Positions 9,054 through 18,002 of a stretch of DNA of 64,000 nt are shown here, one piece after another (the first letter of the stretch is position 1; the number at the start of each line of letters is the position of its first letter). A program made the translations under genes and the position numbers. Location of the stretch: positions 2,852,001 through 2,916,000 of the forward strand of contig NZ_FNTG01000002.1 in NCBI RefSeq assembly GCF_900104795.1, in the 5' to 3' direction. The DNA comes from Burkholderia sp. WP9 (GTDB lineage Bacteria > Pseudomonadota > Gammaproteobacteria > Burkholderiales > Burkholderiaceae). The notes beneath the pieces were generated by a model, which was not told where the DNA came from, did not search any database, and saw only the letters and a program-made list of their open reading frames with translations.

Positions 9054-9920
9054 ATGTTCGCATCCAGCCCGTTTCCTGAGCTCCTGCACCACGCTAGCCT
9101 GTGGCTGCGCATCTACGCACTCGGGCTGCTGATGATGGCCGCCGGCGCGGCGCTGGAAAGGCGCTGGCCCGCCGCGATGCTGCAATCGCGCGCCGGCCAG
9201 CGTTTCAACGTGACCTATGCGGGCGTGTATCTGGCGATCCAGGAAGCCCTGAAGCCGTTGACGGCGGCGGCGAGTATCGCGATCGTGAACGCGCTCGGCG
9301 GCGGCCTCGTGGTGCTGAACTCGCATGGCTTGGGCGCCTTGGCTTCGTTCGTGATCGTGTTGCTGACCCTCGACGTGCTCGAATACGCGTTTCACCGCCT
9401 GCAACACACGTGGCCCGTGCTGTGGAAACTGCATTCGCTGCACCATAGCGCGGTCGAATTCAATATCACGGTCACGTGGCGGCACCACTGGGTCGAATCC
9501 CTCATTCGGGGCTGTCTGCTCTATCCGCTGGTCGGCGTGCTGTTCAAGGTCGAACCGTGGATCGTCGGCTCGACTTCTATCGTGTTCATGTTCGGCAATT
9601 ATTTCGCGCACATGAACCTGCGGATCGATCTGGGCCGCTGCATCACGTGGGTCAACAATCCGCAATATCACCGGCTGCATCACTCGAACCGCACCGAACA
9701 TTTCAACCATAACTTTACGCAGCTGCTGCCGCTTTGGGACCACCTGTTCGACACGCAATGGGTGCCGGCCAGAGAAGAGTGGCCGGCCACCGGTCTCGAC
9801 GACGGCGCGCAGCCGCGCTCGCTGCTGGACGCGCTCTGCTGGCCGCTGCGCCTGCACGCCGAACGCGCCGCGGGGCTCACCGGCAAGCCGGTACCGGTGC
9901 TGGACAAGGAGACGAAATGA
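9054..9920 (+). CDS. Sterol desaturase/fatty-acid hydroxylase family protein
   Basis: This 288-residue membrane protein belongs to the fatty-acid hydroxylase superfamily, di-iron enzymes that hydroxylate or desaturate lipids. Hydrophobic segments occupy the first half. The histidine clusters expected for the metal centre are present: HRLQH, HSLHHS, a later YFAHMN and HRLHHSNRTEHFNHNF. GGGGA precedes the ATG at 9054. Its stop overlaps the start of the next tad gene (ATGA), so it is part of the pilus operon. The substrate is unknown; a membrane-lipid or hopanoid target is a guess. It is an unusual member of a pilus locus. Confidence 0.85.
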   Translation: MFASSPFPELLHHASLWLRIYALGLLMMAAGAALERRWPAAMLQSRAGQRFNVTYAGVYLAIQEALKPLTAAASIAIVNALGGGLVVLNSHGLGALASFVIVLLTLDVLEYAFHRLQHTWPVLWKLHSLHHSAVEFNITVTWRHHWVESLIRGCLLYPLVGVLFKVEPWIVGSTSIVFMFGNYFAHMNLRIDLGRCITWVNNPQYHRLHHSNRTEHFNHNFTQLLPLWDHLFDTQWVPAREEWPATGLDDGAQPRSLLDALCWPLRLHAERAAGLTGKPVPVLDKETK

Positions 9921-10447
9921 AAGCCGCTCGCCGGAATGCCACCCTTGACGCGCGGGCACGCACGGGCCAGCGCGGACTCACGCGCAAGCAGCGCGGCGTG
10001 GCCACGGTCGAATTCGCGTTGGTCGCGCCGCTGCTGTTTCTGCTGCTATGCATCGCCATTGATCTGGGCATCGCGCTGTGGGTGAATCTGACCATGCAAT
10101 ACGCGGTGCGGGAAGGCGCGCGTTATTCGGTGACGGGGCAAAGCAACCTCGATCCGAACGCGACCAACCAGCAGCGTTATCTGGCGGTAGTGCAGGAGAT
10201 CAAGAACAGCTCGATGGGTCTCTATTCGCTCGTCTCGCCCACTTACGTGATCACCATCAACGGCGCGAGCCAGACCTACAACACGCAGACGAGTTACAGC
10301 ACCGGCATGTTCGGCAGTCCCGGCGACATCGTGGTGCTGCAGATCAACTGCATCTGGCCGCTGCTCACGCCGCTGGTCAAGCCGTTCTTCGCCAACGGCA
10401 AGTTCAGCTTCAGCGTCGCGGCGACGATGCGCAACGAGGGGTTCTGA
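9917..10447 (+). CDS. tadE: TadE-family pseudopilin
   Basis: This 176-residue protein is a TadE-like minor pilin. After a long basic N-terminus comes the processing region QRGVATVEFALVAPLLFLLL, where G/V and the Glu five residues later match the Flp/TadE cleavage rule. One transmembrane helix and a periplasmic domain follow (VREGARYSVTG). The ATG overlaps the stop codon of the desaturase-like gene by the ATGA arrangement, so translation is probably coupled. Its leader is presumably removed by CpaA. Confidence 0.9.
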   Translation: MKAARRNATLDARARTGQRGLTRKQRGVATVEFALVAPLLFLLLCIAIDLGIALWVNLTMQYAVREGARYSVTGQSNLDPNATNQQRYLAVVQEIKNSSMGLYSLVSPTYVITINGASQTYNTQTSYSTGMFGSPGDIVVLQINCIWPLLTPLVKPFFANGKFSFSVAATMRNEGF

Positions 10448-10448
10448 C

Positions 10449-11081
10449 ATGCGCACACGCTCCTTGCGAACCAGCCGCCGCGCGTCCAAAGGCATCGTCA
10501 GCGTGGAAATGGCGCTGTTGCTGCCGATACTCGTGGCGCTCGCGCTGCCGGTGTACGACATTGCGCGCAACATCCAGGCGCAGATGATCCTGATCAACGT
10601 GAGCCGCGAAGGCGCGAGCCTGTCCTCGCGCGCGTCGCTCACCTACCCGATGCAGACCATCATGTCCTCGCTGAGCGCGACCACGCCGCCGCTGAACATG
10701 ACCGCGCACGGCATGATCTACATTACCGAGGTCATGGGCAACAACAACTGCGACAGCAGCGGCAATAACTGCACTGGCGTGGTGGTCGCGCAATATCGCT
10801 GGAACGGCGGCAACTACTATCCGGCGAGCCAGTTGTGGAGCTGCGGCAGCAGCGGCACGCGCTGGGCGACCGACGGCACCGGCAGTTGCAGCGGCATTCC
10901 GGCGGCGGGCACTTCGTCGCCGGTGGTGAACCTGCTTCAGGGCAAGCTCTCCGATGGCCAGATCGCTTACGTCGTCGAGGCGTTCTATCTGCAAACGCCG
11001 CTGATCGGTTCGCTGAATCTCGGCGGCGGCATCAGGACGCCCGCGCTCTCACCGAATCTCTACGCAATGACGGTGTTCTAA
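10449..11081 (+). CDS. Second TadE/TadF-like pseudopilin
   Basis: This 210-residue protein resembles TadE/TadF minor pilins. It has a basic leader, the cleavage-like motif KGIVSVEMALLLPILVALAL with Glu five residues after the Gly, one transmembrane helix and a Ser/Asn/Gly-rich exported domain. The mature part has several cysteines (residues near NNNCDSSGNNC and LWSCGSSG) that could form disulfides. It starts two bases after the previous stop, so the two pseudopilins are probably made together. Whether it is TadE or TadF by strict nomenclature cannot be settled by eye. Confidence 0.88.
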   Translation: MRTRSLRTSRRASKGIVSVEMALLLPILVALALPVYDIARNIQAQMILINVSREGASLSSRASLTYPMQTIMSSLSATTPPLNMTAHGMIYITEVMGNNNCDSSGNNCTGVVVAQYRWNGGNYYPASQLWSCGSSGTRWATDGTGSCSGIPAAGTSSPVVNLLQGKLSDGQIAYVVEAFYLQTPLIGSLNLGGGIRTPALSPNLYAMTVF

Positions 11082-11098
11082 CCCGGCGAAAAGCCGGG
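11082..11098 (+). promoter_or_regulatory. Intercistronic hairpin before tadG
   Basis: A six-base perfect stem (CCCGGC, loop GAAAA, GCCGGG) begins immediately after the stop codon of the second pseudopilin. No T-tract follows, so it is more likely an RNA-stability or partial-attenuation element than a full terminator, as tadG follows 32 bases later on the same strand. Confidence 0.4.
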
Positions 11099-11130
11099 GG
11101 CAAATAAAAAATGCAGGTTCGGGGGAAGCA

Positions 11131-12471
11131 ATGAAAACAACAGCGGCATTCAGAAGACGGCAGAGGGGATCGGTCAGCATCATCGTGGCGGTGTCGCTGA
11201 TTGCGTTGCTGGGCATTCTCGGCCTCGCGGTGGATTCCGGCCTCGGCTACATGATCAAGGCGCGGCTCGATGCCGCCACCGACGGCGCGGTGATCGCGGC
11301 CGGCGAGGCGGTCACGCGCGGCGCCAACCAGACGGAGCAGACCAGCAACGCGCAGCAGGCGGCAACGGCTTTCTTCGCGGCGAACTATCCGGCGGGGTTT
11401 CTTGGCTCGAGTGTGACGGTGGGTACGCCGTCGATCGTGTTCAACGCCGGAACCGTGACGATCGGTATGACCGCGCAGGCGAGCATGCCGGTGAGTTTCA
11501 CGAAGGTTCTGGGCTTCAACGTGATGAATGTGAGTTCGACTTCGCAGGCGATTCGCAAGACCTTGGATATGGCGTTCGTGATCGATACGACCGGTTCGCT
11601 GAACACCTCCGGCGTGCCGGCCGCGGTACGCGCGAATGCGGTGGCGTTCCTCAATAATTTCGACGTGACCAATGATCGTGTTGCGCTGATGCATTTCGCC
11701 TACGGCACCGTGGTCGATGTGCCGTTCAACGGCAATACGCGCGGCTTCGATCGCACGACGATGACCGCCGACATCAACAAATACACGTTCAACGGCAGCA
11801 CCAATTCGGCCGAAGCGATCTGGAACGCGCGCAATCAGTTGAATACGGTCATTACGCAACCGTCCAGTTTGCGGGTGATCGTGTTCTTCTCGGACGGCGC
11901 GCCGAACAGTTTTTCCTCGTTCTTCAAGACCAATCAGAGCGGCTGCAACAACACCGCCGGCACGATTGCCAGCCCGGACAGCGCGGGCACGATGTCGGGG
12001 CTGTACAACATGAATGCGCTCAACCAGAAGCTCGGCTCGCCGTGCTTCCAGAGCAACGTGACCTCGCTCGTGACCGCCATGCCGAAGTGGTACAACGCGC
12101 ACAACGTCAACGAACAGACCTTCCCGGTCTGGCCCGTGACCGCGCCGCGTGCCGTGCCGAACGGGAATATCACTTACGTGAATGTGAACCGCGCGTCGCG
12201 CAATCTGCTCGAAGCGATGGCCTCGGCGGCGCGTGATGAAGGCACTTACGTATTCACGCTCGGCTACGGACCTGAACTCGTGCAGCCCGCCGGTCCGGAC
12301 AACGAACTCGGCCAGGACGTGCTCAAGTGCATGGCCAACACGGCCGACTCGCTATCGCGTTGCTATAACCCGAAACAGCCGGTCGGCGTGTATTGCTACG
12401 CCGCGACGCCGGCCGATCTGAAGCCGTGCTTTTCGCAACTGGCTTCGCAAATCCTGCGTATTTCCAAGTGA
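11131..12471 (+). CDS. tadG: TadG-like protein with von Willebrand A domain
   Basis: This 446-residue protein starts with a TadE/G-like N-terminus: RRQRGSVSIIVAVSLIALLG followed by a transmembrane helix, then DAATDGAVIAAGEAV. A von Willebrand factor A domain begins near residue 145 (DMAFVIDTTGS), where the MIDAS motif reads DTTGS. The rest carries cysteines and Asn/Ser-rich sequence as expected for an envelope protein. The ATG follows GGGGGAAG. TadG-type proteins anchor or regulate the Flp pilus at the envelope. It closes the recognisable tad gene set. Confidence 0.9.
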   Translation: MKTTAAFRRRQRGSVSIIVAVSLIALLGILGLAVDSGLGYMIKARLDAATDGAVIAAGEAVTRGANQTEQTSNAQQAATAFFAANYPAGFLGSSVTVGTPSIVFNAGTVTIGMTAQASMPVSFTKVLGFNVMNVSSTSQAIRKTLDMAFVIDTTGSLNTSGVPAAVRANAVAFLNNFDVTNDRVALMHFAYGTVVDVPFNGNTRGFDRTTMTADINKYTFNGSTNSAEAIWNARNQLNTVITQPSSLRVIVFFSDGAPNSFSSFFKTNQSGCNNTAGTIASPDSAGTMSGLYNMNALNQKLGSPCFQSNVTSLVTAMPKWYNAHNVNEQTFPVWPVTAPRAVPNGNITYVNVNRASRNLLEAMASAARDEGTYVFTLGYGPELVQPAGPDNELGQDVLKCMANTADSLSRCYNPKQPVGVYCYAATPADLKPCFSQLASQILRISK

Positions 12472-12478
12472 GCGCGCC

Positions 12479-13192
12479 ATGACACCGACGACATCTTTGC
12501 AAGATCTGCCTCTCGCCGTCAGCACGGAAGGCGCCTTAACGACGAACTCCGTGCCCGCCAGTGCGAGCAACGCGGTCGGCCTGCGCCACGCCGTTCTGGA
12601 AGTGGCCGCGCGCGTGGGCACCGCGCTCATGCTGAGCGTGTTCGCCTATGCCGCGATCGTGCAATGGCGCGCTGCGCCGTCGCGCATCACGCTGTTGTTA
12701 CTCGTGGTGGCGGAGTGCTTCACGGTGGGCTTGTCGCTTTTCTCGCGGGTGCCCATGAAGCGCGACTGGCGTCCCGTTGCCTTCATGTGTTCGATGGGCG
12801 GCACCTACTACTTCCTGGCCGTGCGTCTCGCCCCCGGCACGCAGCTCGTGCCGGAGACCGTCGGCGCGGCGCTGCAACTGCTGGGGATTTTCTGGCAACT
12901 GTTCGCCAAGGCGTCGCTGCGCCGCTCGTTCGGCATCTTGCCGGCCAACCGCGGCGTCGTATCGCGGGGCGCCTATCGCTTCGTGCGTCATCCTATGTAC
13001 CTCGGCTACTTCATCACCGACATCGGTTTTCTGCTGGTGAATTTCGGTCTGCAAAACCTGCTGGTATATGGCTGCGAGTTCGCGTTGCAGGTGGGGCGCA
13101 TCGTGCGCGAGGAGCAACTGCTTTCCGCGGACGAAGGGTATCGGAACTACAAGGCTCGCGTGCATTACCGCGTGATTCCGGGCGTGTTCTAG
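12479..13192 (+). CDS. ICMT-like isoprenylcysteine/phospholipid methyltransferase family membrane protein
   Basis: This 237-residue protein has four to five hydrophobic segments and the C-terminal signature of the ICMT/PEMT-like methyltransferases. That signature is GAYRFVRHPMYLGYF near residue 163 and an EEQLLSADEGYRNYKARV tail. Family members methylate lipids or lipid-modified groups with S-adenosylmethionine at the membrane. It begins eight bases after tadG on the same strand, so it is probably co-transcribed. It is the second lipid-type enzyme in the pilus locus, after the desaturase-like gene at 9054. Substrate unknown. Confidence 0.85.
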   Translation: MTPTTSLQDLPLAVSTEGALTTNSVPASASNAVGLRHAVLEVAARVGTALMLSVFAYAAIVQWRAAPSRITLLLLVVAECFTVGLSLFSRVPMKRDWRPVAFMCSMGGTYYFLAVRLAPGTQLVPETVGAALQLLGIFWQLFAKASLRRSFGILPANRGVVSRGAYRFVRHPMYLGYFITDIGFLLVNFGLQNLLVYGCEFALQVGRIVREEQLLSADEGYRNYKARVHYRVIPGVF

Positions 13193-13242
13193 TCGAGCCG
13201 CGCGAATCCGTCACGCTGGACGGGTTTCGGCGCGGACTCGAC
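13192..13242. terminator. Imperfect inverted repeat at convergent gene ends
   Basis: GTCGAGCCGCGCGAA and TTCGGCGCGGACTCGAC form a long stem with two bulges around a 19-base loop. It lies directly after the methyltransferase stop and before the end of the convergent PepSY gene. No T-tract is seen on either strand. A bidirectional transcription barrier is the simplest reading. Confidence 0.4.
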
Positions 13243-13265
13243 AGTGATGCATCACAAGCGCTAGC

Positions 13266-14822
13266 TCAGTTTCCCGCCCGCTCTGTCTGGGTGGCGGGGA
13301 CGTGTCGCGCAGCACGGCCGAATATCGCGCGATCCGCGAGCCACACGGCGAGCAGCGTGGCGCCCATCAATGGGAAGACCACGCCGAGCAGAACGAGGCC
13401 GGTTTTCCAGCCGCGCATGGGCGGTGCGGCCCGTTCGCGCGAGGGCGCGCCGAGCGAGCGTTGCGGCCGGCGCTTCCACCACATCACGCACCCGGTAACG
13501 GCCATCGCCGCCAGCCCGAGGGAAATGGCGGCGCACAGCAACTGATTGGCGAGACCGAAATAGCGGCCCATATGCAGCGATGTGCCGTACGAGACCGCCT
13601 TCGACACCGCGCCGTAATCGCTATAGCGAATGTCCTTCAGGATCGCACCGCTGTATTGGTCGATGTACAGCGTGCGCTCGTCTTTCGGGTCGCCCGGAAA
13701 GTACGAGATGGTGTAGACGCCGGTCGCGGCGGCCGGCAGCACGATGTTGTAGCCCTCCGTCAAACCGAGCGATGCGGCGAGCGCGATCACGCGTCCAAGC
13801 GGCAGCGGATGCGCCGGGCGAGCATCGGCGGAGACGGAATTGGGCACCGGCGTGTTGCCGACGGCCCAGGGCGTGAGCGGCAGAGGCAGGTCGTCCATCA
13901 CCATGCCGGGCATCGAGTCCGTGTCGGCTGCGGCTCCGTGGTGGCCCGTGTGGCCGGTATGCTCGGCATGTTCGTCATGTGCCGCGTTCTGCGTACGCGT
14001 ATCCGCTTGGGCGGCTTGCAGGCCGACCGCGCCGGGCAGTGTCGAATGCAACGCCAGACCACCCCAGGAGCCCGGCGGCGCGCCGAGATTCGCCGCGCTC
14101 GCGAGCGCCTTGAACTGCTTGCCCCAAGAACCCGTCCAGGGCAGCCCCGTCAATACGAACGCCAGTGCGCCGAGCGCGAGCCAGATGCCCATCACGGCGT
14201 GAACGTTCTTCCACAGCGCGCGACCTTTCAAAGCGAAACGCGGCAACAGTGCTTGGCGAGCCGTGGTTTTTTCACGCGGCCACCACAGTGCGATGCCGGT
14301 GCCGATCATCACGAGCGTCCAGCATGCGGCGAGTTCCATGAGCAGTTCGCCGGGTTTGCCGAGCAGCAGCTTGCGGTGAAGCATGCGGTCCACTTGCATG
14401 AAGCGCTGTTCGACGCTCAATGTGCCCAGCACCACGCCGGTGTAGGGGTTCACATAGACGCTCTGTTTATCGCCGTCCGCGAGACGGAAGACGAATTCCG
14501 CGCTGCGCCGCGGGTCGCTCGCGACGACGGCGCTCACCGCGGTCGCGCTCGGCGGCATGGCCGACCGCGCGTTGGCAAGCAGCGCTTCCGCGGGCAGCCT
14601 GGGCACGGCCTGCGGTGCGACGACCAGACGCTCCGGATAAAGCAACGGTTCGATTTGTGGCTGGAAGCAATACAGCGTGCCGGTGATCGCGAGCACGACC
14701 AGAAACGGCATCACGAAGAGGCCTGCATAAAAGTGCCAGCGCCAGAGCGTGCGGTAGCCCGGGTTGGCCGCGCCGGCCGCCGGCGTGACACGTGGCCGCT
14801 CGGTGGTGATGGTGGTGGACAT
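13266..14822 (-). CDS. PepSY-associated TM helix membrane protein, His/Met-rich
   Basis: This 518-residue inner-membrane protein is of the PepSY-TM type usually linked to TonB-dependent receptors, with a first membrane helix near residue 35 (FYAGLFVMPFLVVLAITGTL) and helices near the C-terminus. A periplasmic region around residues 280-315 is rich in His and Met (HDEHAEHTGHTGHHG, then DSMPGMVMDD), suggesting copper or another soft/borderline metal. The ATG at 14822 follows a perfect AGGAGGA site. It lies 74 bases downstream of the receptor gene on the same strand, so co-expression is likely. Ferric reductase activity has been proposed for related proteins; the metal here is inferred. Confidence 0.85.
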   Translation of the reverse strand: MSTTITTERPRVTPAAGAANPGYRTLWRWHFYAGLFVMPFLVVLAITGTLYCFQPQIEPLLYPERLVVAPQAVPRLPAEALLANARSAMPPSATAVSAVVASDPRRSAEFVFRLADGDKQSVYVNPYTGVVLGTLSVEQRFMQVDRMLHRKLLLGKPGELLMELAACWTLVMIGTGIALWWPREKTTARQALLPRFALKGRALWKNVHAVMGIWLALGALAFVLTGLPWTGSWGKQFKALASAANLGAPPGSWGGLALHSTLPGAVGLQAAQADTRTQNAAHDEHAEHTGHTGHHGAAADTDSMPGMVMDDLPLPLTPWAVGNTPVPNSVSADARPAHPLPLGRVIALAASLGLTEGYNIVLPAAATGVYTISYFPGDPKDERTLYIDQYSGAILKDIRYSDYGAVSKAVSYGTSLHMGRYFGLANQLLCAAISLGLAAMAVTGCVMWWKRRPQRSLGAPSRERAAPPMRGWKTGLVLLGVVFPLMGATLLAVWLADRAIFGRAARHVPATQTERAGN

Positions 14823-14896
14823 GAAATCCTCCTGGAGCAAAAAATGAATCGATCGGTTCGAACCGCACACCTGGGCGTGCGGCGGGTCCAGCGCGC

Positions 14897-17311
14897 TCAC
14901 ATGCGCAGCTTCGCTTCCACGTAGAAGGTGCGGCCGGGATACGGGTGATAGACGAAGTAGCGGGCGTCGAACAGGTTGTCGACGCCGATGCCGACTTCAC
15001 TCAGCTTCGTCGGCTTGTAGGTGAATTTCGCATCGGCCACCGTGTACGAACTGGTGCCGCCGAACACATCCGGATTCGTGTCGGTATTGGTGAGCGTGTT
15101 GTACTGACGCCCCGAATAGCGCGCGGCAAGTGTGAACGCCGCACGTTCGTCGAAGTGATACGTCGCGGCGAGATCCACGCGCCATAGCGGAATCCGGTAG
15201 AAATACTTGCCGACCGTGGCGGGGTTCTGCGCGTTGGCGAGAATCTTCGACTGCGTGTAGGCCACGCTCGCCAGCAGGTCGAGGCCGCGCATCAGCACGT
15301 CCTCACCTGAATAGCTCGTTTCCACGCCACGTGAACGGACTTTGCCGATGTTCTGGAAGTTGGTGACGTTGGGAATCACGGTCGTATCGGTCTGGCTGAA
15401 GATCGTGTTCTTCACGTCGTCCTGAAACAGCGAGAGGCGGAACACGCCGTTCCAGTGCGCCCATTCGGCGGTCAGTTCTTTGGAGAGATCGTCTTCGGGC
15501 TGCAGATTCGGATTGTTATTGACGATCGTGGAGCCGTTGATTTTTCCCTGGAACAGTTCGCTCACTGTCGGAAAGCGGTACGCGCGGCCAATGGACGCAC
15601 GCAAGGTCAGGTCGTCGGTGACGTCGAACGACAAGGAGGCTTTCGGCGAGAAGTGATGCTGGCTCACGTCGCTGTAGGCGAGCGTAGTGCCGGCCAGCGA
15701 CTGCGACCCGCCATAGGCCTGCCAGTCTTCGTAACGCACGCCGTAGACGAGCTTCCAGCGCGGCAGGAAGCGCCATGCGTCCTGCACGTAGAGCGCCTGG
15801 GTTTGGGTCTTGCCGGCGAACGCATTGGCGAACGACGTAGCCGCGCCGTCGCGCCAGTTCAACGTGTTGTAGCTCTCGTTGTCGAGAAAGTAGTTGTCGT
15901 AGTGGTAGCCGAAGCTCAGCGCGTGATTCGCGAGCCCCGCCTGATTCGTCGCGGGCGTATAGGTGCTGCGCAGATCGAGCGTTTTCCAGCCGGTGCCGTC
16001 GCCGAAGATCACGGTGCCGGGACCGTTGCCCGGCGCGCCGGAATTCGCGGTGCGCGCCACGCTGTTGCCGATGTCGTAGTACGAAGCGATTGCCTCGCCA
16101 TTCCAGCCGGTGGCATTGCGCGTTTTCAGCGACACGCCGTACAGCCAGTTCTCGCTATGGCCGAGACTCGGAGCGAGTGCGGACGCGGGAATCGTGTATT
16201 CATAGCCGTCGATCGCAACTTTGCCGCTGTAGACCGGATTGCCGTTCGCATCGCGCAGAAAGGTCGATGTCTGGCTGTTATAGGTCTGATGCCAATAGCC
16301 GAGCGTGAAGCCGCCTTGCAGTGTCGGCGTGAAGTCGTACTGCATCTTCAGCTTGAACTGGTCCTGCACCGTATGTTCGATGCCTTCGCCGTTCACGCCG
16401 AGCACCGCTGTCGGCGTATTGGTCTGGTTGTTGTAGAAGTACGCGCCGGTGACGGGCGTGTCGCCGGCTTTGGCGGGCGTGCTGGATTTCGCTAGCGTGG
16501 CGAATTGCAGCGGCTGGCTGGTGTTCTCCAGGTGATTCACACCCAGCAGATACGAGAACTTGCCGACCCGGTCGCCGATCGTCGCGCTTGCTTCGCTGCC
16601 GTTGAAGTTCTGATTCACGCCGAACAGGCTGAAGTGCTGGGTGAAGCCTTTGACGTCGGCGGTCACTTCGAACTGTTTCGGCATGCGTGTGCTGATCAAC
16701 ACGGTCGCGCCGAGTGAATTGCCCGGATAGAGCGCGGAAAACGGCCCGTAGATCACGTCGACCTGCTGGATCTCGTCGGGAAACACCATCGACCAGCGCG
16801 GTGGAAACGAATAACTGCTGCCGAGCAGATTGCTGAGCAGCAGACCGTCCGCGTAGACGAGACCGCGAGCGCTTTGCGTGTTGCTGGTGCCGCGCACGGC
16901 GATGATCGAATTCAGATCGCCGATAAAACGCTTGCGCACGGCGAGGTTCGGCATGTACTTCAGCACGTCTTCCGTATTGACGACGTTCCAGTTGCCGAAC
17001 TGCTCGGGGGTGACCGTTTCGACCGAGGCCGGCAGGTTGGGATCGACGGCGCGCGGCGCGGCGAGCGCATTCGCACTGACGCTGACCACAGGCAGCGTGG
17101 TTTCGGCGCTCGCGCTCTGCGCATGAGCGGGCGAGGCGAGCAGAGCCGGCACGACCGCTGGAACGATAGCGGGCAAACAGGCCGGGAACAGCGACTGGGG
17201 CAGCAATTGAAGCGAGAAGCCAGGCAAAAAGCCACGCGAAAAGCGCGGTGGAATGCCGCGCGCGCCGCGGCGGGCGCAAGAGGGCAGCCTTCGCAGGACG
17301 AAGTTGAACAT
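14897..17311 (-). CDS. TonB-dependent outer-membrane receptor
   Basis: This 804-residue receptor has a long signal sequence ending near SPAHAQS. A TonB-box/plug region follows (LPVVSVSANALAAPRAV; plug with SVETVTPEQFGNWNVVNTED), then a 22-strand-type barrel ending in the aromatic VEAKLRM. It imports a metal chelate or similar ligand across the outer membrane using TonB energy. AAGGA precedes the ATG. The gene order DUF2946, receptor, PepSY resembles copper-receptor (OprC-type) loci, but the mature sequence contains no cysteine where OprC has its copper ligand, so the ligand stays open. No clear Fur box was seen. Confidence 0.9.
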   Translation of the reverse strand: MFNFVLRRLPSCARRGARGIPPRFSRGFLPGFSLQLLPQSLFPACLPAIVPAVVPALLASPAHAQSASAETTLPVVSVSANALAAPRAVDPNLPASVETVTPEQFGNWNVVNTEDVLKYMPNLAVRKRFIGDLNSIIAVRGTSNTQSARGLVYADGLLLSNLLGSSYSFPPRWSMVFPDEIQQVDVIYGPFSALYPGNSLGATVLISTRMPKQFEVTADVKGFTQHFSLFGVNQNFNGSEASATIGDRVGKFSYLLGVNHLENTSQPLQFATLAKSSTPAKAGDTPVTGAYFYNNQTNTPTAVLGVNGEGIEHTVQDQFKLKMQYDFTPTLQGGFTLGYWHQTYNSQTSTFLRDANGNPVYSGKVAIDGYEYTIPASALAPSLGHSENWLYGVSLKTRNATGWNGEAIASYYDIGNSVARTANSGAPGNGPGTVIFGDGTGWKTLDLRSTYTPATNQAGLANHALSFGYHYDNYFLDNESYNTLNWRDGAATSFANAFAGKTQTQALYVQDAWRFLPRWKLVYGVRYEDWQAYGGSQSLAGTTLAYSDVSQHHFSPKASLSFDVTDDLTLRASIGRAYRFPTVSELFQGKINGSTIVNNNPNLQPEDDLSKELTAEWAHWNGVFRLSLFQDDVKNTIFSQTDTTVIPNVTNFQNIGKVRSRGVETSYSGEDVLMRGLDLLASVAYTQSKILANAQNPATVGKYFYRIPLWRVDLAATYHFDERAAFTLAARYSGRQYNTLTNTDTNPDVFGGTSSYTVADAKFTYKPTKLSEVGIGVDNLFDARYFVYHPYPGRTFYVEAKLRM

Positions 17312-17393
17312 GAACGTTTCCTTGATGCATGGAACAGGCGATCGCGGGCCCCCTCGACGGGTGCGGCGAATGCGCGATCAGGACTGACAGCGA

Positions 17394-17795
17394 TCAGGAA
17401 ACGGCGGGCGGAGCTCTGGGACGGCCGGACGGAAATGCGCCGAGCGGCGTGAAGCGGGTGGAGAGGCTCGGCGGCGCGGTGCCGGCAAGCGTGAGCGCGG
17501 GCGGCGGCGCGACTACGGCGACCGCCGGCATGGCGACATGGTGTTGGAGCAGATGACAGTAGCCGCACGCGCCGAACGCGTCGTCATGGCTCAAATGGAC
17601 CGGCGCCGGAGCGGCCTGGGTCGCCGCGCTCGCCATGCTGAAATCGCGTGGCTGGAGCGCTGAACAGAGTGCGGCGATGGGTTCATGCGCGCGGCTGGAC
17701 GCCAGCATCTGACTCACGAGCGGCGCGAACACGACGAGGCACATGGCGAACAGGCCAAGCCAGGCAGTCATGCGGTTGCGGGAGCGTAGAGTCAT
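17394..17795 (-). CDS. DUF2946-family protein
   Basis: This 133-residue protein has an N-terminal membrane segment (MTAWLGLFAMCLVVFAPLVS) and the family hallmark FGACGYCHLLQHH near residue 75. Its two Cys and three His suggest metal binding at the periplasmic face. The C-terminal third is Pro/Ala-rich. DUF2946 genes often sit next to TonB receptors and copper genes. It lies upstream of the receptor on the same strand with an 82-base gap and is probably the first gene of that unit. An internal ATG (residue 9) is an alternative start. Confidence 0.8.
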   Translation of the reverse strand: MTLRSRNRMTAWLGLFAMCLVVFAPLVSQMLASSRAHEPIAALCSALQPRDFSMASAATQAAPAPVHLSHDDAFGACGYCHLLQHHVAMPAVAVVAPPPALTLAGTAPPSLSTRFTPLGAFPSGRPRAPPAVS

Positions 17796-17852
17796 GATGA
17801 TGGGCGTAAAGACGCGGGCGATTCTAACATCGCCGCGCCCGCTTTTATCGCA

Positions 17853-17872
17853 TGATCCTGGTGTGATCCTGG
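17853..17872. repeat. Tandem 9-bp direct repeat, possible operator
   Basis: TGATCCTGG occurs twice with a two-base gap, giving an 11-base period close to one helical turn. It lies between the divergent DUF2946 (start 17795, minus) and TPR (start 18003, plus) genes. Its spacing suits a regulator that binds direct repeats; the regulator is unknown. Confidence 0.35.
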
Positions 17873-18002
17873 ATATAGCGCGGGATTAGAAGCCCGAAAG
17901 TGGTTCATTTCGCCGCGTTACAGGTGTGCCGATTCCCTTAAGCTGCGTGGTACATCTCCCGCTTTTCCGGCCGGATCGCCGCCGATCCCGGTGACACGAC
18001 TC

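Noticed and set aside
13302..14924. 540-codon open frame on the plus strand
   Set aside because: It is antisense to the PepSY gene, whose start, ribosome-binding site and membrane segments are clear.
15455..16495. 346-codon open frame on the plus strand
   Set aside because: It is antisense to the TonB receptor barrel and has no recognisable domain.
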